A DNA stretch of 64,000 nucleotides from Gamsiella multidivaricata. Lineage: Eukaryota; Mortierellomycota; Mortierellomycetes; Mortierellales; Mortierellaceae. The notes beneath the pieces were generated by a model that had not been told where the DNA came from, did no database searches, and worked only from the letters and a program-made list of their open reading frames with translations. The position numbers and the translations under genes are program-made. The stretch covers positions 1 through 64,000 of the forward strand of contig NW_026251793.1 in NCBI RefSeq assembly GCF_025024155.1. The letters run 5' to 3'. Below are positions 35,876 to 46,392 of this stretch, in pieces. The first letter of the stretch is position 1. Every line of letters begins with the position of its first letter.

Positions 35876-38779
35876 TTATGCGCGAGCTTGGGCTTTGGCA
35901 GCCATCTGGTTCAAGGCGGAGCCGAACTTGAACCACTTGATCTGGTCCTCATTGAAGGTGTGGTTCAACTTGATGTCCAAGCTGGAGCCATCCTGCTTCT
36001 TAACATGCAAGTTCAGGGGAACGCCCTCCTTGAAGGAGGTCAAGCCCTGGATCGAGACCTTGTCGAAAGGAGCGATCTTGTCGTAGTCGGCAGGGTCGGC
36101 GAAGGTCAAGGGCAAGAGACCCTGCTTCTTGCAGTTGGTCTCGTGGATACGGGCAAAGGACTTGGTGATGACAGCAGCACCACCGAGGTGACGGACCTCC
36201 AAGGCAGCGTGCTCACGGGAAGAGCCCTCACCGTAGTTCTCGTCACCAATGACAATCCAGGGCTGGTTCTTGGCCTTGTAGTCACGAGCAACGCCGGGGA
36301 CGGTGTCGTAATTACCAGAGAACTGGTTCTTGACGCTGTTGACAGCGTTGTTCTCAGAGTTGAGGGCACCAATCAACATGTTGTTGGAGATGTTGTCCAA
36401 GTGACCACGGAACTTGAGCCAAGGACCAGCCATGGAAATGTGATCGGTCGTGCACTTGCCCTTGACCTTAATCAAGATGGGCATGTCCTCCATGTCCTTG
36501 CCATCCCACTTCTTGAAGGGCTCCAAGAGCTGAAGACGGTTAGAGGTGGGCGAAACCTGGACTTGGACGTGACCCTTCTCCTTGGGAGGAGCCTGGTAGG
36601 TCTCCTCACCAGGGTCGTAGCCGCGGGGAGGAAGTTCATTGCCGTTGGGAGCAGAGAACTTGAAGGGCTTGCCGTCAGCACCGATGAGGGTGTCCTTGGT
36701 GGGGTCGAAGGTCAAGTCACCGGCAAAGGTCATGGCAGTGACCAACTCAGGGGAGGCCACGAAAGCGTGGGTCTGAGGATTGGCATCGTTACGTCCAGTA
36801 AAGTTGCGGTTGTAGGAGGTAATGATGGAGTTCTTGGTGCCCTTGGGGACATCCTGACGATCCCATTGACCAATGCAAGGGCCGCAGGCGTTGGCAAGAA
36901 CGACGCCGCCAGCAGCGTTGAGGATCTCCATCTGTCCATCGCGCTCAATGGTGGCACGAATCTGCTCGGAACCGGGTGTGATGGTGAAGATGGACTTGGC
37001 CTTCAAGCCGTGATCCAAGGCCTCCTTGGCGATCGAGGCAGAGCGGGACATGTCCTCGTACGAAGAGTTGGTGCAGGAACCGATCAAACCGACCTCGAGC
37101 TTGGCGGGCCAGTCGTTGCTCTTGACGGCGTCCTTGAACTTGCTGAGAGGAGTGGCAAGATCGGGGGTGAAGGGTCCGTTGATGTGGGGCTCCAAGGTGT
37201 TGAGATCGATCTCGATGACCTGATCATAATTGGCACCGGCATCGGCCTTCAAGTTGTGCTGGAAGGAATCAGCCCACTCGGCAATGTAGGGACGGGTGGT
37301 GGCCTTGAGATAGTCGGACATGCGCGAGTTGTAGGGGAAGAGAGAGGTGGTGGCACCGATTTCAGCACCCATGTTGCAGATGGTTGCCATACCAGTGCAG
37401 GACAAGCTGTCGACACCAGGTCCGAAGTACTCAACAATGGCTCCCGTACCACCCTTGACGGTAAGAATACCAGCAACCTTCAGGATGACATCCTTGGCGG
37501 AGGTCCAGCCAGACAGCTTGCCGGTCAACTTGACACCAATGACCTTGGGGCACTTAAGCTCCCAAGGAATATCGGCCATGACATCGACGGCATCAGCTCC
37601 ACCGACCCCGATGGCGACCATACCGAGACCTCCAGCGTTGGGGGTGTGGGAATCGGTTCCGATCATCAAACCACCAGGGAAGGCATAGTTCTCAAGAATG
37701 ATCTGGTGAATAATACCGGAACCTGGTCTCCAGAAGCCGAGTCCGTACTTGGCGCAGGAGGAGGACAAGAAATCGTAGACCTCCTTGTTGATGTCCTTGG
37801 CACGGGCAAGATCCTTGGAACCACCGACCTGAGCCTCGATCAAATGGTCGCAATGGACAGTGGAGGGAACAGCAACGTTGGGGAGACCAGCAGACATGAA
37901 CTGGAGCAAAGCCATCTATGATTGTATATTGCAAAGCGGGAGTCAAAGTCCACGGCGTACAGAGTCAGCGATTTTATCTTCTGGGCTCTCACACAATCAC
38001 AATATCATATGCCTTTTAGTTGTCGATTATCAAGAAATAAATACCTGGGCAGTGGCGTCCTGGCAGGCAACGCGATCGGGACGGAGCTTGAGGTAGGACT
38101 TTCCGCGCTCGATGTCCTGGTTGTGGGCATCATCCAAGTGACCGTAGACGATCTTCTCGGCAAGGGTCAAAGGCTGATTCAATCTGTTGTAGATTAAATC
38201 GTCGCGGATAGATAGACATCAAGCGGAAACGAGGTTTAGACATGGTTTTGTTTTCAAAGACCGGATCGGTTTGTCGGAGATAAAATCAGGGATAGCGACA
38301 AGATTCAATCGTTCCAGCGAAAAAAGAAAAAGTTTTTGGGGTCGTGTTAGACGCGTGCGCTTTTTGATCCCCATTGCTTCCTTTTTTTCTTTAGATCGGC
38401 AAACACTTGCCTCTTTCTGACAATGGCCAAGTTGTCCTCAATGCGCTGGTAGTTGATGTGCTGGTCCTTCTCAAAGTTGGACATCTGGACCTTGCGGGCC
38501 GAGCCAGCGGCAGCCTGGGCAAAGGTGCGGAGAGGGGCCTTGACGGCAGCAGCCTACCAAACATTACGCGTAAATGAAGTACCAAATCAATATCCGCGAT
38601 GCCTATCAATGACCCCCTCCTTCATCCGCGTTCGGCGACGCCGAGTGTCGTCGTGAGAAACAGCATTCAGAGAGGGAGAGATAAAGAGAAAAGGAAGAAC
38701 AAAAAAGAAAAAGCGCGATCTCTTTTGACTCCGGGCTGCTTACCTTCCAGGTGCGGGAAATAGCTCCGGAAGCAAACAT
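35876..38779 (-). CDS. ACO1: Aconitate hydratase, mitochondrial
   Basis: Exons 38779-38744, 38553-38411, 38183-38045 and 37915-35876 (786 codons, 785 aa). It catalyses citrate to isocitrate in the TCA cycle. The first 30 or so residues ([33 protein letters not shown]) are basic, without acidic residues, and look like a mitochondrial presequence. Iron-sulfur ligands are visible as the Cys in [11 protein letters not shown] and the pair in [10 protein letters not shown]. Active-site [10 protein letters not shown] and the substrate loops HCDHLIEAQ and [14 protein letters not shown] are intact. Intron 2 has a GC donor (AGAG|GCAAGT). Codon use is strongly biased to C/G in third position, which opens a 686-codon antisense frame over the whole last exon. 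A pyrimidine-rich promoter lies upstream of 38780. Confidence 0.97.
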
Positions 38780-40130
38780 TATGTGTGTATTATGAACAGA
38801 AAGAGAGAGATCGATGCAGCACGGGTGATGGAGAGGAGGATGGGTAGATCAAGAAGTGGGGGGAGGGAGGGGAGGGTTGATCTGGATGAGATGAAGAGTG
38901 GGGAGAGAGGGGAGGGTGCGGATAGGAGAGAAGAGAAGAGACGGAGGAGGGGAGGGGCGGACCAAGATATATACAGCAGGACCACTCCGAGATGTGTGTG
39001 ACGTGTGTTGGCGAAAGTGCTCTTGCAGAATTGCCGGCCATACGTTTCCAAGGCCGGCACGCCCAAAAAAGGAACCTTTTTCGTGGCCCGCCAACATTTT
39101 TTCATGGCCCATCAAGATTTTTTCGTGGCCCTTCGTCATGCGCGTGCCAGGCTTCAGCCAGATTTCAGCGCAAATCGCTAAAATCTGCCATCTCGGAGAA
39201 CCGTCTCCAGCAGGATGATCGCCGGACCGACGTTGCGGCTAAGCGAGCGAAATGAAAACCCCCTGTAATTCCTCCTCCGCCTCTTCCCCTTTTATTTTAT
39301 TTCTCCTTGATGGGGATTGCTTCCTAGATGGACTCCAATGCGATGCCAGCACCATCCTAGCATCCAGCAAAGTGTCATTGCAGTGTGGATAATTGTAAAG
39401 TAACAAGCTGTCTGGCAGATCGAGACAAGTGTTTGTAGTGAGGTCTACCCCGCAAGCACATGATGATAAATTGGGCACAAATCATTAAACTTCAAGCGTG
39501 GATGACACATTGCGGGGTTGCTTGGAGCACATAAACCAAGATTTTAGTTTCAAAAACAAAAATATACCGCACGATGAAGATGTCGGGAAAACGGATCTCG
39601 GAGGTAACAAACAGGCCCTGGGGTAAATGGTACCTGCGTCCTGCCTTGTCCCTGAAAGCGTCAGCGTCGCGCCGGACTTTCTACTCGGAGACCGCTGTTT
39701 GCTCTTGCTCTTTGCCGATACGCGCGTGGTGTGTGGAGAAAAAGTTAGAGTACTTCATTTATTTGATGAACCATATTCATATCCGTTCGGCGTACGCCCC
39801 TCCGATTGTTAGATGAAGATTCATGCGAAACTATTTGTAGGTCAAATTTCACGTAACTAATAGGTCGTTCTGAATACGGGAGACATTTCTTGACGGCTAT
39901 AAACCATAGAGTCAGAGAGGTTACGGAAACTGCTCAGATCGTGCTACTCAAAACCTACATTGTCAGTCAACCTCCTGCAGGAAGTCCATGTAAAAGCATC
40001 CTGGAACATAAAATGAAGCATGCACCAGATATTAAAAACGAGTTACATGAATACATAGATTACCTGCGAGAATTGAGATTGTCAAACAAGACTACAAGAC
40101 TGACAGCCCAAGCTGCCAAGTAGATTATTC
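38780..40130. other. Intergenic region upstream of aconitase, grading into mobile DNA
   Basis: 38800-38960 is purine-rich, hence a CT-rich promoter on the minus strand. 39070-39150 has three spaced copies of a TTTTTTCGTGGCCC-like motif (near 39078, 39098 and 39118). A 77-codon frame at 39890-40123 (LYEYIDYLRELRLSNKTTRL-type, charged) borders the TIR element; no family was recognised. Confidence 0.5.
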
Positions 40131-40767
40131 GTCGACCGGTCGAAGATGCTTATTTGCCGACCCCTGCCCTGCCTTGTGTAAACGTGTGATTATTCATCGA
40201 CCCCTCTGCTATTTGTCGCCCCGTCAACCAGCCATATGGATCTCTATCTATTCATTGCAGCAACGGAGATGCGACTGAATGCGGCTAAGCTAAATGCCAG
40301 ATTTTATGGCACAATCATGGGTAAAGCCAAACACTCAGCGAGCCAGTCATTAGATCATCCAGGAATATGCATGGCGGCGCTGAAGATGCTGAATAAGCCA
40401 TAAATGAAAAGTGGGTCTATTTGCCATTGAAGACCCAAAGATTGCAATTGCAAAGGGAAGAACCAAGGAGAAGCGACTCAAGAGTAGCATGGAGCAGCCC
40501 AGTAAACGTAAAAAGCCGAGGGCTACCTCGACATATTAAAGACTTCAATAAGATAAAAGATCTCGCGTGCACAAGATCCTGATTCTAGCTGGTATATAGG
40601 AGATCAGTATGGAGTCAATGTAGGACCAATATGAGGTGAATCTTTTTGTTCATTTGTAAGATAAAGAAAAGCCATTTTAGATGGCACCGGCTGACAAACA
40701 GGCAAGGAGCAATTGCATGCAAACAAGGAAGTAAGGGTCGGCAAATAAACATCTTCTACCGGTCAAC
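40131..40767. mobile_element. Non-autonomous DNA transposon (637 bp) with 33-bp terminal inverted repeats
   Basis: Left TIR 40131-40163 begins GTCGACCGGTCGAAGATG and ends TTATTTGCCGACCC. Right TIR 40735-40767 is its inverse with three mismatches. The interior is AT-rich with no long frame, so the element must be mobilised in trans. An internal direct copy of the left-end motif GATTATTCRTCGACC occurs at about 40127 and 40187. No target-site duplication is obvious. The right end stops 17 bp from the 3' end of the tRNA-Gly gene, which may reflect targeting to tRNA genes or chance. The superfamily cannot be fixed from the TIR alone. Confidence 0.8.
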
Positions 40768-40783
40768 AAAAAGATGGACAAAA

Positions 40784-40854
40784 TGAAAGTGCCGGGACTC
40801 GAACCCGGTTCTCAGGCTTGGAAGGCCGGAATGATACCCATATACTACACTTTC
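40784..40854 (-). tRNA. tRNA-Gly (TCC)
   Basis: The minus strand reads GAAAGTG TA, then a reduced D arm (GTATATGGGTATCAT). The anticodon stem CCGGC/GCCTG has loop CTTCCAA, hence anticodon TCC. The T arm is CCGGGTTCGAGTCCCGG, and CACTTTC closes the acceptor stem, followed by A. There is no intron. One C-T mismatch is seen in the anticodon stem. Confidence 0.9.
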
Positions 40855-40866
40855 GGAAGAAACAAG

Positions 40867-40940
40867 TGTTTGTACTCGGACTTGAACCGAGGACCGTCTG
40901 TGTGTTAGACAGACGTGATAACCAACTACACCATACAAAC
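40867..40940 (-). tRNA. tRNA-Val (AAC)
   Basis: Acceptor GTTTGTA pairs with TACAAAC, discriminator A. The D arm is GTGTAGTTGGTTATCAC, the anticodon arm TCTGT CTAACAC ACAGA, and the T arm CTCGGTTCAAGTCCGAG. It is a typical intron-less eukaryotic valine tRNA, lying 12 bp from tRNA-Gly on the same strand, so the two may share a transcript or promoter neighbourhood. Confidence 0.93.
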
Positions 40941-41176
40941 AGGCTGTTCTTATGAAGTCTGGTATTTACACTACTATATTTTCAAAAATTAGTTGTTTTT
41001 TGTATGTGCTTTTTCCTGGGGATCCGGCCCCCCGCGGGGCCCCAGAGCGCGTTAAATATGAGTCTAGGTGCTTTTCAGAAGAACCTGATATAGATTAATG
41101 ATGCTTTTTTAGCCAGTTTAACGTGGAGACGTCAACCGGCAGTAAATCCATGTAAATGATTAAAAAAAATGTAAAG

Positions 41177-41557
41177 ATAGGAAGCATTGAACACAAGCGG
41201 GAGCTGCTCTGGCCCCGTGCTCGACTCAGACGCAGCAGATCGAACACTGCTGGACTGCCTGCAAGGGAGGAGGCGGTTGAAAACCATGGAGGGATGAGGA
41301 AGATACCCTTCTTGTAACAAGGTGTTTTCAGCTTTTAACACACTGATGAGGTGTAGCAATTGTTGCGCAGGCCCTGGGGCAGGCCCGGGGAATGTGACCT
41401 GTCTTTTGGCGACTGTGGACCGGCTCTACTTTGGTGGAAAGTATGACTGTAGTAGATCATTGCTAGTTAGGTCTGATAGATTCGCAGGGTCAATCGGCTC
41501 GAGAGACAAATTGTTTATTTTTTAAAAAAAAAAAAAAAAAATAGGAAGCATTGAACA
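41177..41557 (+). mobile_element. SINE-like or processed retroposon with poly(A) tail and 17-bp target-site duplication
   Basis: ATAGGAAGCATTGAACA occurs at 41177-41193 and again at 41541-41557. Between the copies lie about 330 bp of unique sequence that ends in a run of 17 A directly before the second copy. This is the textbook outcome of LINE-type target-primed reverse transcription. The body starts CAAGCGGGAGCTGC and contains no convincing gene. A match to RNA polymerase III boxes is weak (AGATCGAAC near 41238). It may derive from a non-coding RNA or a truncated mRNA; the source was not recognised. The perfect duplication implies a young insertion. Confidence 0.85.
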
Positions 41558-41788
41558 TATAATACTAAACGTCGCCGAAAAATAATAAGCGACGAGGGAT
41601 AGAACGGTGTTCTCGTCTATCTTTTGGGCAACGCCACAGTATAAAAAAACTGTGCTTTTGATGCTGTGCACAAAGGCACATGGAACATATTGACATGCAT
41701 ACGTAGTTTCTCCAAGCGGCTGCGCTTGTATACGATTTATTTCTTTATTAGATTAAAGTCGATGCCTCTGATTTCTAATTCTGTCTCG

Positions 41789-43020
41789 CTAAGATGACAC
41801 GGCAGCCATCCAATCCTTGATGCTCTCGATATCCTTGTTCTCGGCAGAACATTCAATAAATTCAACCTCGTTCTCCAGATCCTGGAAGCTGAAGTTCTTT
41901 CCTTCGAATCCAAGAAAAACATTCTCGTTGCCCTCTGAACCCTGCGTGTCCAATGCTGCAGTCCTCGTCTGACGTAACTTGTTGCTATAGCGGTGAAATA
42001 GAGGGACAAGGATATTAGTGTTGGTAACAATTGTTTTGGAGCGAGCCGATAACTGAAAAAATGCCACCAAAGAGAGGATAGCTTACATCTCAACTTCTAA
42101 AAGAGACTGAATGCGCTCTTTCTTGAAGGATGTCAAAAGATCTGACTTGTTGCAGGCGATTAAGACAGGCATCCTTTCACTCTGCGCGAACTTATCCGCG
42201 AGAATGTCATAAAGATATCTAGGGATCAACGATAGATTGGAAACAGAAATCAGTTCTATTTTACTCTTTCCATGTAGCATCTCCGATATATTTGCGATTC
42301 CTGCATGAGCACTCACTCTGCCAGGATACGCGTCTGACGCGCAACCGTTGAGCTGTCCACAACAAATACAACCGCGCGTGCGATAGGCATGAACTCTGAG
42401 AATTTGAAGCGAAGACGCTCGTGTCCAGGAATGTCGACAATGTGGATTGGGGACTATATTGTGATTAAATAGCAACATAAAGGGCATTAGAGGACAATTC
42501 TGTTCATGTGTACAATGACATATTCCTTCGTGCTGAAGATCAGCCTACCTTTCCCTCTGTCAGTACAACATCTGCTTCATTCTCCTTGATGGACGTTACA
42601 GTCTCCACATTCTTGTCAAAATTGATCTATATCCATATAAATTATGGCCATATGGGTGTGGGCGTCAATCAAGGTGTTTTGCGGGTCGTGGTGCAAAAAG
42701 TAAAAAAGGCCATTAGACCGAGAGGCAGCATACCATGTAGTGGATCGCTGTCTTTCCAGCAAATGGTAGCCCTGTCAGGAGGATGGTGTTCTTCGAGTTC
42801 CTCTTTCTGCCTATTGAGAAATTGACTAGAAGATTTCAACTGGTTCAGATAGGTTGATCGAAAGTGATGTTACAGTCCTTCGTGGCAAAAGGGGAGCTGG
42901 GTTCTTACCCGCGATGCCGACGAGTGCAATCAAGGACAGCAGGACGAGCAGTGTAAGGTATTCATTATTGGCGATGATGAACTGCTGCGGAATGAGGTTC
43001 TTGAGTGTTGAGGTGGCCAT
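41789..43020 (-). CDS. SRP102: Signal recognition particle receptor subunit beta
   Basis: Six exons: 43020-42909, 42810-42734, 42626-42549, 42453-42317, 42218-42087, 41984-41789; 244 codons (243 aa). An N-terminal membrane anchor (EYLTLLVLLSLIALVGIAG, about 20-38) precedes a small GTPase domain. The P-loop is TGLPFAGKT, DIPGHERLR provides the switch II DxPG, VVFVVDSS follows, and CNKSD gives guanine specificity. The C-terminal VEFIECSAEN is the usual SA motif. The protein anchors the SRP receptor alpha subunit at the ER for co-translational targeting. The exon chain closes in frame throughout. It is divergent from the CBS/PB1 gene across 637 bp. Confidence 0.95.
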
Positions 43021-43657
43021 TGCTGTACTCTTGACGAAAGGACGGATGAGGCCGCTGTTGGTATTGGGATCCTGTCTTTTGGTCGTGTTCGTTGTTGGAA
43101 GAGCAAAAAGAGTAGAGGGAGCCTCGAGAATGCCTTAGACCAATCGAATGCCGCCGCCTGTGTTCCTTTAACTGCAAAAGTGCTGTTAAATGCAAGGTGG
43201 CTTCCTTCATTTGCAAGTTACGTCTCTTTAACTGCACAGCGTGCTGTTTTTCAGGTACCGTGCATGTACCACACATGTTGGGAGTACCGCTCCAAGATAC
43301 TTGCCGACCTTGGCTTTGGGGGAGAGAGGGGGGCACCGCCCATCATGGGTCCCGCCAAGCAGGGAGAAGTTCAGTTCAGGCACGGCATGTTCAAAACAAG
43401 GTCGTATCACATTCAAGGCATGGCTGTTTTCTTCCATGTGCTACACCACTTTTCTCACCCGGCCCTGAGAAAGCAACCCGCCTCCCGCACCCGTGCCCGT
43501 CTTTGCGAAAAGAGAGGAACACACACTTAAAAAAAGGCCTGACCAGATCTGGGTTCAAACACACACATAAAAAGTTTCCATTCCTCCTTTTCTTGATTTC
43601 GCTTGTCCTCATCCGCTCTCCACTCCTCTTCTTCCCATCGCTACTGTGAATCCATCC
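43021..43657. promoter_or_regulatory. Shared divergent promoter region (SRPRB / CBS-PB1 gene)
   Basis: No gene is seen in the 637 bp between the two start codons. The part next to the plus-strand start is pyrimidine-rich (CTCCTTTTCTTG, CTTCTTCCC). No specific factor site is asserted. Confidence 0.4.
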
Positions 43658-46119
43658 ATGTCCATGGCTAGCTCTCTCAGACCACCTCAAGCCGGAAAGG
43701 CCTATTCAGGTCTCGTAAACAACCGCCCCAGCGACCAAATGTCGGACGTCTCCTCGAGCTTCAGCGAGTCTGCCAGACACCGCCAGTCCAAGAAGGACGA
43801 GGTACTACCCTGCGCAACGTTCTCCTAACGCTGCGCTTGTCTCCCCCAGATAAATTTCCCTTTCCTAAACAGTCTGTTTGTTGTATGTATGTTTCCATCT
43901 CTAGGCTATCCGCCGCAAGATTGAGCAGGAGTTGTCTAAGAAGCGCCATAGCTCCCGAAAGGCCAAACAGACACAAAAGGTTATGGCCGGGACCGTCTCG
44001 GCCCTGCGTGTTTCCCAGGCGCTGACGGTTTCAGAGTCAATCACAGTGACGGAGGCATCCCAGAACATGGCTGCTAAGCGTGCGGACTGTGTCCTGGTCA
44101 TCAATGACGAGGAGCATCTCTCGGGTATCTTCACAGCCAAGGATTTGGCCTTCCGAGTTGTCGCAGCGTAAGTGTTTTTGCCTTCAAAAATAGCTGAATA
44201 AGATACGTCTTCAAGAACTTACTTAAATTGGTATTCATCACAACCAATAGTGGCCTCGATCCTCGTTCGACCCGCGTCGCTGATATCATGACCCCCAATC
44301 CCATGGTTGTCACGACTGACCGTAGCGCTACCGACGCTTTGAACTTGATGGTTCAAAAGGGCTTCAGACACTTGGCAAGTTCATTACTTCATAGAATCAG
44401 CATACTCATGTTCCAAGCCATGCAATACACATTTACTTACCTTTTATTTTCCTCTTGAATATACAGCCTGTGCAAAACGAAGATTCTGAGATTGTCGGTC
44501 TCTTAGATATCACAAAGTGTCTGTATGAGTCGTTGTCAAAGATGGAAAGGGCCTACGGACAGTCCAAAAAGTTGTACGATGCTTTGGAGGGCGTAGACAA
44601 GGAGTGGGGCGGCATGCAAAACGTGGCCATGGTTCAGTACATGGAGACTTTGAGAGAAAAGATGATGTGTCCCGACCTCAGCTCTGTTCTGGATGGGTCA
44701 CCTGCGGCTGAGGTCAGTGTGAAGGCAACTGTCAAGGAGGCTGCTAAGCTAATGAAGGAACGTCGTGTCACTGCAGTCTTGGTCATGGATCAGAACGGAA
44801 TTGACATTGCTGGAATCTTTACCTCCAAAGGTACACTTTTTCTCGTTCTTGTGCGGAAAGCTTTGCTGGGTGATCTGCATTGATGTCCGTTTTTGATGTT
44901 GAGCGGACTACTGACAAGGCTCAATTACCTCTGTGTGACATGGTATGCGTTACCTTTGTAGATATCGTCCTGCGTGTTATTGCTGCCCAATTGGAGCCCA
45001 GCAACTGCAGCGTGGTGCGTGTCATGACCCCTCATCCCGACACTGCCCCTTCGTCAATGACAATCATGGACGCCTTGCGCAAGATGCATGGTACGCTATT
45101 TATGGTGACATTATAGAATCAGGAGCGAGAGTGGTTGTCGATTGTTTCTTCCTGGTATTAATTTTTTCATTGGCACATCTTTCTCGCCTATAGATGGTCA
45201 CTATCTGAACTTGCCCGTTGTTGAGGAGGACAAGGAGATTGTTGGAGTGGTGGATGTTCTCAAGCTGACGTACGCCACCATGGAGCAGATCAACTCAATG
45301 AATTCCAAGGATTCAGAGTCAGGACCCATGTGGAACCACTTCTGGAACTCGGCTGCGATGGCAGATGGTGATGAGGGCTCGGTTGTTTCCGAATCTATGG
45401 CTGCCTCTTCGATCATGTCGCCAAGTCTCGCCGCGTCTCCCAGCAGCCACCAGGCCATGCAGCCATTCCCTGGCGAGATCTTCCCCAATGAATCCGCCTC
45501 GGTAGTCGCTGAGGACCGCAGCGAGCTTATCCACAAGCAAATCGAGGAAGAAAGCACGACCTTTGTATTCAAATTTAAGTCACCCATTTCCAACACTGTT
45601 CACAGATTCACAGCTGACTTCACGGACTTGAGTCGCCTTCGAGAAACCATCATGGAGAAGGAGCCTTTTGGCCCCGAGTCCGACCCTAGCCAGAGCGCTC
45701 TTCTCGCTGAATTCAACATTTCGTACTTGGACGATGAGCAGGATTATGTGATGATGACCTCGGATGCGGACTTGGCCGACTCGGTTGCGATTGCCAAAAA
45801 GCAAGGTCAGAACCGCGTCATGCTGTTTGTCGCAGACCCGAGAGCCTCTCAGGTCCTTCCCCCCAGCAGCGCTACTCTCTCCACTGTCAGTGCGCCCGCA
45901 CCCGTTACTGCTCCAGCATCGGTTGTCCCAGAAGAACAGATCCGTAGCCCAGTTGAGCAGACCCCCAAGGCCGTCGCTCCTGTGGAACCCAAGAAGGCGC
46001 CCTCTGAACTCAAGAAGATGCTGGAGTCTATCCCTGAGGAATATCTTCTCCCCGGAGCTCTGGTAACGCTTTCAGTCACGATCATTGCCGTTTTTGCCAT
46101 TGCCAGACTTGCCAAGTAG
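43658..46119 (+). CDS. Quadruple-CBS and PB1 domain protein with C-terminal membrane anchor (Mug70-like)
   Basis: Six exons: 43658-43801, 43905-44167, 44251-44374, 44467-44830, 44962-45090, 45194-46119 (650 codons, 649 aa). Four CBS motifs in two pairs are visible: VTEASQNMAAKRADCVLVIND, RSATDALNLMVQKGFRHL/PV, VKEAAKLMKERRVTAVLVMD and MTIMDALRKMH/DGHYLNLPVVEE. A PB1-like domain follows (FVFKFKSPISNTVHRFTAD...YLDDEQDYVMMTSDADLADSV). A Pro/Ala linker leads to a terminal span, LPGALVTLSVTIIAVFAIARLAK, typical of tail anchors. CBS pairs usually bind adenosine nucleotides, and PB1 mediates pairing with other PB1 proteins. The closest known layout is the fission yeast Mug70 type; role unknown. Intron 3 has a GC donor (CACTTG|GCAAGT). 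Confidence 0.9.
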
Positions 46120-46392
46120 AAGTAGGACACGACAAGTACATTAGATATTCGGTTCCTCCTCCGTATTTTCGGATTTCATGGATACCCTCCGGTCCAATAC
46201 CAGCATGAAATGGAGGTCTGGCAACAGCACTCGCACACAATCGCACACATTCATCCACTCGTACACAAAACAAAAGAAAGAAGAAAAGACAGCATAGTTT
46301 TTCACCAGGGGTTGTGCATATATTTACAATGAACATAAATCAATAAAGAGTACAATTACGTTTTTAGAGGATTTCTTCTATGGTCTCTATAT

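Noticed and set aside
35861..37921. A 686-codon plus-strand ORF across the aconitase exon
   Set aside because: It is the antisense shadow of a strongly codon-biased gene; its translation is Gly/Val/Leu-rich with no motifs, while the minus strand is a complete aconitase.
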